From an uncultured Spirochaetaceae bacterium (lineage in GTDB: Bacteria; Spirochaetota; Spirochaetia; Sphaerochaetales; Sphaerochaetaceae), in contig CALXOL010000019.1 in NCBI GenBank assembly GCA_944390015.1, forward strand, positions 1 to 40,542: a stretch of 40,542 nt of DNA. The letters run 5' to 3'. A program made the position numbers and the translations under genes. Below, in pieces: positions 17,518 to 25,402 of the stretch (positions are counted from its first letter, which is position 1; every line of letters begins with the position of its first letter). The notes under the pieces were generated by a model, which searched no databases, was not told the origin of the DNA, and saw only the letters and a list, made by a program, of their open reading frames with translations.

Positions 17518-18444
17518 ATGAAGCTGTATATTTCAAAAAGCATAGAGGAGAAAGCCTCGGTAAGAGCGCAAAGGGTGGCCTCGGCGAAAGATATCGATTG
17601 CTGGAAGGCCGATATAATCAGCATCAAAGGCAAGAAGGTGATAGCATTCTTAAACGAGGCCAGTTCTCTTGTCTTTTTCTGCTCGAGGCCTCAGGAGAGG
17701 GATTTTAAGCATCTTGCGGATGTGTTCAAAGAGGTGCTTTCTAAAAGTTTTAATGCTTTTGGCATACCCTTTTCAGACGATGGAGCCATAGAGGTTTATA
17801 AAGGGGAGAACAAGGTGGCGTTCGAGAGGATAAAGGAGCGCCTCTCTCTTTTATATGATTATTTCTCCAGTGACGACCGGTATCTCATATACCCATCTTT
17901 CCTCCTTTCAAGCCGTAAGGTAAGGGGAGTGAGTGCTCTGGATGAATATCTTTCCCTCAGAGAGTGGAAGCTGAAAGATATCTCATTTCTCGTAAAGATA
18001 AGAAGAGCTGACGGCTCGGGTGAGTTAAGCCTCCTAATCCCTTCTACCTTCACGCTCTTAAGCCTTAAGAGATGCATTGATCTTATTTATTCTCTTAGTG
18101 GGGATGAAAACTATGATTTCATCTCATACAGCAGTGATTCAAGGTATTCGACGCTAAAGTATTACTATCGGCCAGAGGTATTCCGTGCTCTTAAAAATGA
18201 GCTGGATTGCTCCCTTAAGAGGAAGGGATGCCAATATGCAAAGGCCTCAAGCACGATGCTCTCCACGCTGAGTCCTGAGTACTCTACCTTGGTCTACAGG
18301 CCGGATCTCAATTTGGATATGCGCTTCTTCATATCATTTGATTCGACAATGGAGAATCTTGCATTAAAAAGCCCACTTATCCTTTCTATAAAGTGGGCTG
18401 ATGACAGCCAGTTGAACAGGGCATTGAAGGAGATTACCTCCTAG
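17518..18444 (+). CDS. Unrecognised 308-residue protein, possibly two domains
   Basis: I do not recognise this protein with confidence. It has no signal peptide and no membrane helix. Residues 1-120 (MKLYISKSIEEK..., WKADIISIKGKKVIAFLNEAS, SLVFFCSRPQERDF) resemble small uncharacterised domains of the DUF6933 kind. After a helical stretch (RIKERLSLLYDYFSSDDRY) residues 150-308 hold a mixed beta domain. It starts 12 bases after the ABC exporter, with GAGG before the ATG, so it is probably the third gene of that operon. It meets the NYN-domain gene tail to tail: the two stop codons overlap inside CTAG at 18441-18444. The function is unknown; a link with the exporter is only suggested by position. 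Confidence 0.6.
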   Translation: MKLYISKSIEEKASVRAQRVASAKDIDCWKADIISIKGKKVIAFLNEASSLVFFCSRPQERDFKHLADVFKEVLSKSFNAFGIPFSDDGAIEVYKGENKVAFERIKERLSLLYDYFSSDDRYLIYPSFLLSSRKVRGVSALDEYLSLREWKLKDISFLVKIRRADGSGELSLLIPSTFTLLSLKRCIDLIYSLSGDENYDFISYSSDSRYSTLKYYYRPEVFRALKNELDCSLKRKGCQYAKASSTMLSTLSPEYSTLVYRPDLNLDMRFFISFDSTMENLALKSPLILSIKWADDSQLNRALKEITS

Positions 18445-19199
18445 CTCCTGTCTAGGCACTTATAACTGAGTACTGATGAGCCCTTGCCTTCTTTCTTGAG
18501 CTCATAACGCTCAGGATAATCCATCAGGATATCTGAGAGCTTAGAGTATCCGTACTGATAGGGGTTGAATTCGGGGCGCACACGTTTAATGTAGTTTCCC
18601 GCACTGGAGACCTTTACGAAATCATCCTCATCCTGATACTTCTCGTATGCTATATGCAGAAGGCTATGAAGCTCCTCCATCTGGGGATCCTCAGGCTCAT
18701 CGTATCTGATTTCCTTCTCCCTCTTTGGTGGGTTCTTCTTTTTTTTCTTCTCGACCTTTCCCTCCTCTCCGAGGTATTCAAGGTAGATGAACTGGTCGCA
18801 TGCGTTACAGAACGCCGTTGGTGTCTTCTTCTCTCCAACACCTATTACGAATATTCCGGATTCCTTGAGCCTTACGGCCAGGGGAGTGAAATCACTGTCC
18901 GAAGAGACAAGTACGAATGCATCGTATAGTCCGATGTGAAGAAGGTCCATCGCATCGATCACCATTGCGATATCCGTAGTGTTCTTTCCAGAGACGTAAT
19001 CAAACTGCTGCTCTGCTTTTATCGCAAGCTCTTTGATTACATTCTCCCACTTAGCCAAAGCGGGCTTCTTGAAGTTTCCATATGCTTTTTTTACTATGAT
19101 CCTTCCGTATGCGGATACCTCAGTCAATATATCTGCAAGCTTTTGAAGCTGAGTGTTGTCCGCATCGATCAGGACCGCCATTTTTTCAAATTCTTTCAC
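18441..19199 (-). CDS. NYN-domain (PIN-like RNase) protein with OST-HTH/LOTUS domain
   Basis: This 252-residue protein has an N-terminal NYN domain with acidic residues where the PIN-like nuclease centre is expected: D12 and D14 (VLIDADN), D76 (GKNTTDIAMVIDA) and D101/D103 (VSSDSDFTPLA). A lysine-rich linker (148-165, KKKKKNPPKREK) leads to a C-terminal OST-HTH/LOTUS-type winged helix (about 173-248), a fold thought to bind RNA. It is therefore probably an RNA-binding ribonuclease of the DUF88/LabA type, cytoplasmic; the target is unknown. The start is GTG at 19199 with GAGGTAAC before it. The gene lies 27 bases downstream of feoAB on the same strand, so it may be co-expressed with iron uptake. 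Confidence 0.85.
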   Translation of the reverse strand: MKEFEKMAVLIDADNTQLQKLADILTEVSAYGRIIVKKAYGNFKKPALAKWENVIKELAIKAEQQFDYVSGKNTTDIAMVIDAMDLLHIGLYDAFVLVSSDSDFTPLAVRLKESGIFVIGVGEKKTPTAFCNACDQFIYLEYLGEEGKVEKKKKKNPPKREKEIRYDEPEDPQMEELHSLLHIAYEKYQDEDDFVKVSSAGNYIKRVRPEFNPYQYGYSKLSDILMDYPERYELKKEGKGSSVLSYKCLDRS

Positions 19200-19226
19200 G
19201 TTACCTCACAAAAGAAATATTACCAC

Positions 19227-21572
19227 CTAAAGGAGGATTCCGATAGTGTGTACAAAGAGGGCCACTATGTATGCGATCACGCACTGTATTATGACGACTA
19301 TGATGCTCCATCTTCTTCCCAGCTCCCTGCGTACCGTTGCGATTGCTGCGACGCAAGGGGTGTAAAGGAGTGTGAAGATAAGGAATGTGAATGCCGTCAG
19401 AGGAGTAAACAGTGTTTTTATCGCCTCATCGGATCCCATGAGTACTAAGAGAGTGCTTACCACGTTCTCCTTAGCCGTAAAACCCGTTACGAGGGCCGTT
19501 GAAACTCTCCAGTCCGCAAGCCCGAGAGGGCTGAAGAGTGGGCTTATGAGGGAGCCAAGGGCGGCAAGTATGCTCTCTTGGCTGTCAGTAACCAGGTTCA
19601 GGCGCATGTCGAAGCTCTGCAGGAACCAGATTATGATGGATGCAAAGAAGATGATCGTGAAGGCCCTGGTGATGAAATCCTTCGTCTTCTCCCATATTAA
19701 AAGTCCCACGTTCCTTAATGTAGGGAAGCGATAGTTGGGAAGTTCGAGAACAAAAGGTATCGGGCTTCCTTTGAATCCCGTTTTATTGAGTATGATTGCA
19801 AAAACGATTCCAACAAGTATTCCAACGCCGTATAAGCCGATCATTACAAGGGCCCTGTAACGGGCGAAGAATGCCGCTGTGAAAAGCGCATAGATTGGAA
19901 GTTTTGCAGAGCACGATGCAAAAGGTGTGAGTAGTATCGTCATCTTCCTATCCCTCTCAGATGAGAGTGTACGTGTGGCCATGATCGCAGGAACAGAGCA
20001 GCCAAATCCTATGAGCATCGGTACAAAGCTCCTTCCTGAAAGCCCGATTTTCCTCAGGATCTTATCCATGACGAATGAGACACGGGCCATATATCCAGTA
20101 TCTTCGAGAATGGATAAAAAGAAGAACAGTACTACTATTATTGGTAGGAATGAGAGCACGGAACCGACTCCCACGAATATTCCATCTATTATCAGGGAAT
20201 GTACTACAGGGTTAAGGCCATATTGAGTAAGTGCGCCGTCCACGATGCCGGTCAGCTTGTCTATCATAAGGGACAAGAGGTCTGAGAGTACGGTACCTAC
20301 CGGGCCGAATGTCAGATAGAATATCATGGCCATTATGATGATAAAAGAAGGTATTGCCGTGTATTTTCCCGTCAGTATCTTATCGGCCTTTATGCTCCTT
20401 TCCCTTGCCTTACTCTTTCCGCTTTTTATTACCACCGCATCGCATACTTCTTCAATGAAGGCAAAACGTGAGTCTGCAATTGCCGCTTCCCTGTCCGAGT
20501 GTGATTCCGCCTCTAGCTGAAGGAGAATATGCTCTAGCATCTCCTCCTCGTTCTTATCCAGGGCAAGCTGCGCCTTTATAAGCTCATCCCCTTCGACAAG
20601 CTTTGATGCAGCGAATCTTACCGGTATTCCTGCATTCTTCGCATGATCCTCGATAAGGTGCATGATCGCATGCATAGTCCTATGCATCGCCGTCTCCTCA
20701 TCGCTCCCATTGCTTTTGCAGAAATCGATATGAAGTGGTGCTTCCTTGAATCTCGCGACATGCATTGCATGACTTATAAGCTCATCTATTCCCTCTCCTT
20801 TGGAAGCTGAGATTGGTATGACAGGAACGCCGAGCATATCCTCAAGTCTGTTTATGTCGATACTTCCACCGTTTTCCCTGACCTCGTCCATCATGTTCAA
20901 GGCAAGTACTATCGGAGTGTTGAGCTCCAGAAGCTGCATCGTCAGATACAGGTTCCTCTCGATATTTGTGGCATCGATTATGTTTATTATCCCATCAGGT
21001 TTCGTTTTAAGAAGGAAATCCCGAGTTACGATCTCCTCGTTCGAAAATGGTGAGAGTGAATATATTCCAGGCAGATCGACGACAGAAGCGTTCTCTCCCC
21101 TTATTATGCCTTCCTTCTTATCTACCGTTACCCCTGGGAAATTGCCGACATGCTGGTTAGAACCAGTGAGTTTGTTGAAAAGGGTGGTCTTTCCTGAGTT
21201 CTGGTTTCCTGCGAGTGCGAACTTTACCTCTATGCTCTCCGCAATCAGAGGTTTTTCACTTGGCTTGTGTTCCCCTTTTTCTCCGATATGAGGATGGCTT
21301 ATCTCATCACGCCTCTCATTATCCCTTCCTCTTTTTCTTACTTCCGCTGATGCTGGCTCTGCTTCAATCATGGCAGCATCATCTTTTCTAAGCGTCAGCT
21401 CGTATCCTCTTATATACAGTTCTATTGGGTCTCCAAGCGGTGCCGTCTTGATAAGAGTCACGACCGTTCCAGGAGTCAGTCCCATATCAAGAAAATGCCT
21501 TCTCGTTGTATGCTCGCCCCCCACAGTGAGTATGCGGGCGCTCTCTCCGACTTTCAGTTCACTTAATTTCAT
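19227..21572 (-). CDS. feoB: Ferrous iron transporter, FeoA-FeoB fusion
   Basis: This 781-residue protein joins a FeoA SH3-like domain (1-72) through a charged linker (about 73-115) to FeoB. The G domain has G1 GNQNSGKTT (122-130), the G2 Thr in FPGVTV, G3 DLPG (166-169), G4 NMMD (226-229) and G5 SASKGEG. The membrane part carries both gates with conserved Cys (GFGCSVPAIMATRT and PFASCSAKLPIYALF) and the C-terminal YTPCVAAIATVRREL. It imports Fe2+ across the inner membrane under GTP control. The frame stays open 193 codons further upstream, but the true start is ATG at 21572, where FeoA homology begins and a promoter lies just before. The NYN-domain gene follows after 27 bases. Confidence 0.95.
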   Translation of the reverse strand: MKLSELKVGESARILTVGGEHTTRRHFLDMGLTPGTVVTLIKTAPLGDPIELYIRGYELTLRKDDAAMIEAEPASAEVRKRGRDNERRDEISHPHIGEKGEHKPSEKPLIAESIEVKFALAGNQNSGKTTLFNKLTGSNQHVGNFPGVTVDKKEGIIRGENASVVDLPGIYSLSPFSNEEIVTRDFLLKTKPDGIINIIDATNIERNLYLTMQLLELNTPIVLALNMMDEVRENGGSIDINRLEDMLGVPVIPISASKGEGIDELISHAMHVARFKEAPLHIDFCKSNGSDEETAMHRTMHAIMHLIEDHAKNAGIPVRFAASKLVEGDELIKAQLALDKNEEEMLEHILLQLEAESHSDREAAIADSRFAFIEEVCDAVVIKSGKSKARERSIKADKILTGKYTAIPSFIIIMAMIFYLTFGPVGTVLSDLLSLMIDKLTGIVDGALTQYGLNPVVHSLIIDGIFVGVGSVLSFLPIIVVLFFFLSILEDTGYMARVSFVMDKILRKIGLSGRSFVPMLIGFGCSVPAIMATRTLSSERDRKMTILLTPFASCSAKLPIYALFTAAFFARYRALVMIGLYGVGILVGIVFAIILNKTGFKGSPIPFVLELPNYRFPTLRNVGLLIWEKTKDFITRAFTIIFFASIIIWFLQSFDMRLNLVTDSQESILAALGSLISPLFSPLGLADWRVSTALVTGFTAKENVVSTLLVLMGSDEAIKTLFTPLTAFTFLIFTLLYTPCVAAIATVRRELGRRWSIIVVIIQCVIAYIVALFVHTIGILL

Positions 21573-21575
21573 AAA

Positions 21576-21619
21576 ATTCTCTCTAGAGAGAATATAGAAC
21601 AACAGAGGTAAATTGTTAA
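21576..21619 (-). promoter_or_regulatory. feoAB promoter overlapped by an 18-bp perfect palindrome
   Basis: On the minus strand TTAACA (21614-21619), a 17-base spacer and TATATT (21591-21596) make a near-consensus promoter. The palindrome ATTCTCTCTAGAGAGAAT (21576-21593) overlaps the end of the -10 and the start region and stops 3 bases before the ATG. It is placed as a repressor operator. In RNA it could also fold into a hairpin over the ribosome binding site, since GAGAG is the only candidate for one. It does not look like a Fur box. Confidence 0.65.
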
Positions 21620-21645
21620 CACTCGAGCTGAAAGAAAATCTTTTT

Positions 21646-21676
21646 TTGAACGGAGAAATCATTTTTCTGCTATAAT
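21646..21676 (+). promoter_or_regulatory. Promoter of the cysteine desulfidase-like gene
   Basis: TGC-TATAAT at 21668-21676 is a consensus extended -10. TTGAAC at 21646-21651 is a possible -35 with a long, 19-base spacer. It drives the gene at 21721, whose ribosome binding site is AAAAAAGGA, and lies back to back with the feoAB promoter. Confidence 0.6.
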
Positions 21677-21720
21677 CTTTCTTGCTGTAATATTGTTTAG
21701 TTTCAAAAAAGGAAAATACG

Positions 21721-23007
21721 ATGGAAAAGAACAGGGAAATAGATGCTATCATGTCGGCCGAGCTTACATTGGCTTTAGGTTGTACAGAGCCGGCTTGTGC
21801 CGCACTCTCTGGTGCAAGACTGAGGGACGAACTCGGTTTTACGCCGAAGAAGGCAAGGGTGAATGTCTCAAGGGACATGATGAAGAATGCGATGGGTGTA
21901 TCCATTCCGAACAGCAATCTCTCAGGAATAAGTGCCGCGGTTGCCCTAGGACTTGCGACAGGGGAGAGCTCAAGGGGGCTGAGCGTGCTTTCCGCACTTG
22001 ATGATGGGAAAAGAAAGGATGCCTCTGCAATCGAGATAGAGCTCAATCTTGTGGAGAACGTTCCGTCCCTTTTCATAGAGGTAGAGGCCGAAGAGAATGG
22101 ACACTCGGCATCCGTTTCCATCGAAAATGAGCATGACAGGTTTTCACGCATAATGAAGGATGGTATTCGGGTTGAGGGTAATTCATCATTCTTCTCAGAG
22201 TGTGAGACCTCTATTGAGAATGAGCTTTTAGCCAGTCTGAGCCTCAGGGATGTAGTCAGCTATGCAGAGAGCCTCTCTGATGAGATGAAGGAGCTTTTAA
22301 GAAAAGCCTATATGACGAATCTGGAGATAAGCTATGCCGGTCTTGAAGAGGACTGGGGGCTTGCTGTGGGGCGTACCATGTTTCCACTTGTGAAAAAGAT
22401 AGAGAGTGTCGATGATGCAATGAGGAAAGCCGCAGCGCTTGCCGCAAGTGGAAGTGATGCCCGCATGTCCGGCTCCTGCCGCCCCGTTATGATAAACAGT
22501 GGAAGCGGGAACCAGGGAATCACGGTTACAGTCCCTGTTGCACTTTTAGCCGAATACCTCAAAGTAGGGGAGGAAAAACTTCTGTCCGCTCTTGCTATAA
22601 GTGAGCTCATAGGACTTATTCTCACGAATAAGAAGGCAAGACTATCTGCGCTCTGTGGAGCATTTACCGCATCGATTGCCACAGCCGCAAGCTGGGTGTA
22701 CCTTCTTGGTGGAAGCATGCGGGAGATGGATGCTGCGATAAACAACATGATTGCGAATCTCACGGGAATAATCTGCGATGGGGCTAAAAAAACATGTGCC
22801 TTGAAGATATATTCATCCCTTATTGCCGCAAGCGTGGCGACTCATCTTGCCATGAAGGGAAAGAGCGCTTCCAGTGAATCGGGCATAGTAGGCTCTGACA
22901 GCCTTGAGTCCATAAGGTATCTTTCCCAGCTCAGCCACGAGGGGATGGAGGAGACTGATAGGACGATTTTGAAAATAATGATCGAAAAGAGTGCGAATAA
23001 GGAATGA
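21721..23007 (+). CDS. L-cysteine desulfidase / serine dehydratase-like [4Fe-4S] enzyme (UPF0597, CyuA family)
   Basis: The 428-residue protein belongs to UPF0597, the family of L-cysteine desulfidase (archaeal CdsB-like enzymes and E. coli CyuA/YhaM), related to the iron-sulfur L-serine dehydratases. The four cluster cysteines appear at C21 (ALGCTEPAC), C312 (ALCGAFT), C352 and C359 (ICDGAKKTC). The last three have the 40- and 7-residue spacing of the archaeal enzyme. Other marks are SGSCRPVMINSGSGNQG, probably the substrate site, and NLTGIICDGAK. The expected reaction is cysteine to pyruvate, ammonia and sulfide, in the cytoplasm. A strong promoter and AAAAGGA precede the ATG. It is divergent from feoAB, whose iron it would need. 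Serine as the substrate is not excluded. Confidence 0.82.
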   Translation: MEKNREIDAIMSAELTLALGCTEPACAALSGARLRDELGFTPKKARVNVSRDMMKNAMGVSIPNSNLSGISAAVALGLATGESSRGLSVLSALDDGKRKDASAIEIELNLVENVPSLFIEVEAEENGHSASVSIENEHDRFSRIMKDGIRVEGNSSFFSECETSIENELLASLSLRDVVSYAESLSDEMKELLRKAYMTNLEISYAGLEEDWGLAVGRTMFPLVKKIESVDDAMRKAAALAASGSDARMSGSCRPVMINSGSGNQGITVTVPVALLAEYLKVGEEKLLSALAISELIGLILTNKKARLSALCGAFTASIATAASWVYLLGGSMREMDAAINNMIANLTGIICDGAKKTCALKIYSSLIAASVATHLAMKGKSASSESGIVGSDSLESIRYLSQLSHEGMEETDRTILKIMIEKSANKE

Positions 23008-23012
23008 ATTGT

Positions 23013-23020
23013 GCTATAGT
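23013..23020 (+). promoter_or_regulatory. Extended -10 just before the exonuclease start
   Basis: TGC-TATAGT ends 8 bases before the ATG at 23029, and no ribosome binding site lies between. Transcription from it would begin at or next to the start codon. This is the clearest example of the leaderless pattern in the window. Confidence 0.55.
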
Positions 23021-23028
23021 ACTCTGCG

Positions 23029-23628
23029 ATGGAATACGTAGCATTGGATTTCGAGACAGCTAATACATATTTTTCTAGTGCCTGTGCAATAGGGCTCTGC
23101 CGTTTTAATGAAAAGGGGGAGGAGATCGATTCCTATTACAGCCTTATAAGGCCGAAGGAGCTTTACTTTGATCCCAGGTGTACAATGGTACACAATCTCG
23201 ATCCTTATGACATAGCCAATGCCAGAGGGCTTGATGAGATATGGGATGATGTTACTTCTTTCATAAAGGACAGCCCGATTGTCGCTCATAATGCCCCTTT
23301 TGACATGAAGGTATTAAAAGAGAGTGCCGCTTCATATAACCTCGGCGGTCTCGATAATGATTATTACTGCACGCTCTCCCTTTCAAGGAAGGTGCTAAGA
23401 CTTCCCAGTTACAGGCTTTCTAAGATAGCTGAGCATTTCTCATGGCTTTACAGGGCGCACATGGCCCTTGATGATGCCCATGTGTGCGGTCTTCTCTTTT
23501 CCCGTTTATGTGGCAGCGCCCTTGAGAGTAAGGACGAATTTACAGCATTCATGAGTGAGAAATATAAGAGCGGATCAAACGGGTATCCAAAGCATATTAG
23601 GCTGGAAAGCGAGCTTCTTCTTTGCTAA
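23029..23628 (+). CDS. DEDDh-type 3'-5' exonuclease (DnaQ/RNase T-like)
   Basis: This 199-residue protein is a stand-alone exonuclease domain. The acidic residues are all there: D7 and E9 in ALDFETA (ExoI), D92 in HNAPFDM (ExoII), H144 and D149 in HMALDDAH (ExoIII). The spacing is that of the epsilon-subunit/RNase T superfamily. It probably trims single-stranded DNA or RNA ends with two metal ions. No BRCT, polymerase or helicase part is attached. The start has no ribosome binding site but lies 8 bases after an extended -10. Its stop overlaps the stop of the PAP2 gene on the other strand. Confidence 0.87.
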   Translation: MEYVALDFETANTYFSSACAIGLCRFNEKGEEIDSYYSLIRPKELYFDPRCTMVHNLDPYDIANARGLDEIWDDVTSFIKDSPIVAHNAPFDMKVLKESAASYNLGGLDNDYYCTLSLSRKVLRLPSYRLSKIAEHFSWLYRAHMALDDAHVCGLLFSRLCGSALESKDEFTAFMSEKYKSGSNGYPKHIRLESELLLC

Positions 23629-24557
23629 ATGACATCACGGAACATGTCGATATAGTAGCTTTTCTCCTTAACGATATCCAGTTTTATAAGAAGTCTTGGA
23701 ACAAGATATGTTGCAAGCAGTCCTATAAGGGCATAGCGGATAAACGCCCAGATATAATAGATGCTCTGGGGAACTAGAAGTTTGCTCGTCTGTACGATTA
23801 GTATTGGAATTACACCTATTACGAGGGACAGCAGTTTCTTCTTTTTCTCTTTTGCCGGTACGAAATCCGTAGTCGAAAGTTCTATTGCCGCCCCTATTGA
23901 TGCCGTTGAGAAAACTGCAAGTATCTTCATGAGATCCGAGAACGCCACAACATCAACAAGGCCAAGTTCAAGGGTGATGGAAAGAAAGAGTGATATTAAG
24001 AGTGCAAGTATTCCAATCGGCATATAAATCTTTCTTACTTTTCTCTTATCCTCGTATAGTGAGAGGAAGAGAGGCTCTAGGAATGTCGATATTCCAACTC
24101 CTATTATCGTTCCGCAAAGTACGTCGATAGGCCAGTGCACCCCTAAGTATAGTCTTGAAAGAGGGACGAGGATTACGATGGCCACCATTAATATTTTTAC
24201 CGCTATGTTGTTATAAAGAAGTGCTATTGAGTAATAAAACGCCGATGCTCCCGTGCTGTGCCCGGAAGGAAATGAGTATCCCGTCGCAGTCTCTATCCTG
24301 TCGGCATCGATCAGCTCTGGATGAACTTCAAACGGCCTGGGAGCCCTTACTATCGCTTTGAGCGTCTGCATCGTGATTAGTGACAAGAACAGGGATGAGA
24401 AGATCGCGAAACCTTTCTTCTTATCGAAACACCAGTATATCGTGATGAGTATGACAATCATCAGAGACTCTTCTGCAAAAGCTGAGAAGAGGTTTGCAAG
24501 AAAAGACAGAAATGGATTCTGTATCCTTTGGAAAAACAGCATTATCTCTAACTGCAT
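23625..24557 (-). CDS. PAP2-family membrane phosphatase
   Basis: The protein has 310 residues and about eight to nine membrane helices. It carries the three PAP2 signature motifs: K67-x6-R74-P75 (KAIVRAPRP), PSGH (97-100) and SRLYLGVHWPID (134-145, catalytic His 141). These enzymes remove phosphate from lipid phosphates such as undecaprenyl pyrophosphate or phosphatidic acid, with the active site at the outer face of the inner membrane. The C-terminal half (about 165-310) adds further helices not needed for catalysis, and its role is unclear. The start ATG has no ribosome binding site; an extended -10 (TGG-TAGAAT) ends 6 bases upstream. It is convergent with the exonuclease gene and divergent from the metallophosphatase gene. 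Confidence 0.85.
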   Translation of the reverse strand: MQLEIMLFFQRIQNPFLSFLANLFSAFAEESLMIVILITIYWCFDKKKGFAIFSSLFLSLITMQTLKAIVRAPRPFEVHPELIDADRIETATGYSFPSGHSTGASAFYYSIALLYNNIAVKILMVAIVILVPLSRLYLGVHWPIDVLCGTIIGVGISTFLEPLFLSLYEDKRKVRKIYMPIGILALLISLFLSITLELGLVDVVAFSDLMKILAVFSTASIGAAIELSTTDFVPAKEKKKKLLSLVIGVIPILIVQTSKLLVPQSIYYIWAFIRYALIGLLATYLVPRLLIKLDIVKEKSYYIDMFRDVI

Positions 24558-24563
24558 GATTCA

Positions 24564-24572
24564 ATTCTACCA
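24564..24572 (-). promoter_or_regulatory. Extended -10 just before the PAP2 start
   Basis: On the minus strand TGG-TAGAAT ends 6 bases before the ATG at 24557, with no ribosome binding site. It faces away from the similar element of the metallophosphatase gene 34 bases further on. Confidence 0.5.
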
Positions 24573-24605
24573 TGGAAAATACTTTCCTGCAGAGCTTTTT
24601 CCTCT

Positions 24606-24611
24606 TAATAT
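24606..24611 (+). promoter_or_regulatory. Putative -10 just before the metallophosphatase start
   Basis: TAATAT ends 6 bases before the ATG at 24618. The bases upstream of that ATG (TTCTTAT) contain no Shine-Dalgarno motif. The -35 is not clear. Confidence 0.4.
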
Positions 24612-24617
24612 TCTTAT

Positions 24618-25394
24618 ATGGCGAAGAGAAGACTGATTGTAGGGGATATACATGCATCCTATGAGAAACTGATGGACGTATTGGAAAAAGCCAGGTTCTC
24701 ATCCTCTGATGTACTCTATTCTGTAGGGGATATCGCGGATAGGGGGGATAAAGTGACGGAGACTCTTGATTTCCTCATGAGTCTCGATAATTTCCGCCCA
24801 GTCCTTGGAAATCATGATGGATGGCTCGAATCATACCTATATACAGGCAAGATCGATTCTTCATGGTATATGCATAACGGCGGGGATGTCACTGTCAACG
24901 CCATAAAGAAAAAAGATCATGATTGGCTTTTGCAACTTAAGTCTTGGCTTTCTAATTTCCCTCTCATCAGAATTGAAAGCGATGCGATAATCGTACATGG
25001 TGGCATACCGAACGGCTATAACGAGAAGCAGATTTCCAACATCGCAGAGAGAGGGAGGCCTCATCCTCTTGTCAAAATATTTTCGTATGATGATTTCATG
25101 GATTTCAGCCAGGATGAAGAGGAGGACTACGATTACTTAGAGGAGTTCTTCTGGGACCGCGACTATCTATATAGCGCGATGTATGATGCCGGTATCAAGA
25201 CCGCACTTCTTCGCTTACAGCGTAAGGCAAGGCCACTAGATACCTTGAAAACCATTTGGATAGGGCATACTCCGCTTCCAGATTGCCGCCCTTTTATAAG
25301 CAGGAAATACCATCTTGTTGCTATCGATACAGGTTCTTACCGTGGTAAACTTACCTTAGTAGATATGGATAGCCATGAATATTGGCAGAGTTAG
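24618..25394 (+). CDS. Metallophosphatase of the PPP (serine/threonine phosphatase-like) family
   Basis: The 258-residue protein has the calcineurin-like motif order: GDIHAS (D10, H12), GDIADRGD (from G37), GNHDGW (N65, H66), IVHGGIPN and IGHTPLPDC, then a C-terminal AIDTGSYRGKLTLV. Bacterial relatives include phage lambda phosphatase, PrpE and ApaH-like enzymes. It may dephosphorylate proteins or a small phosphate ester such as Ap4A; the sequence does not decide. It is a cytoplasmic enzyme with two metal ions. The small zinc-ribbon gene follows after 8 bases and is probably in the same transcript. Confidence 0.87.
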   Translation: MAKRRLIVGDIHASYEKLMDVLEKARFSSSDVLYSVGDIADRGDKVTETLDFLMSLDNFRPVLGNHDGWLESYLYTGKIDSSWYMHNGGDVTVNAIKKKDHDWLLQLKSWLSNFPLIRIESDAIIVHGGIPNGYNEKQISNIAERGRPHPLVKIFSYDDFMDFSQDEEEDYDYLEEFFWDRDYLYSAMYDAGIKTALLRLQRKARPLDTLKTIWIGHTPLPDCRPFISRKYHLVAIDTGSYRGKLTLVDMDSHEYWQS

Positions 25395-25402
25395 GAGTAA
25401 TC

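Noticed and set aside
18936-19448. 170-codon open frame opposite the NYN gene and the end of feoB
   Set aside because: It is antisense to two conserved genes and gives a Cys- and Tyr-rich peptide without a family.
21576-21593. Fur box at feoAB
   Set aside because: The palindrome lacks the GATAAT-type hexamers of Fur sites. I kept it as an operator of unknown regulator.
21573-22151. Upstream 193-codon extension of the feoAB reading frame
   Set aside because: It runs through the feoAB promoter and antisense to the cysteine desulfidase-like gene. FeoA homology starts exactly at the ATG at 21572. The extension is just a frame without stops.
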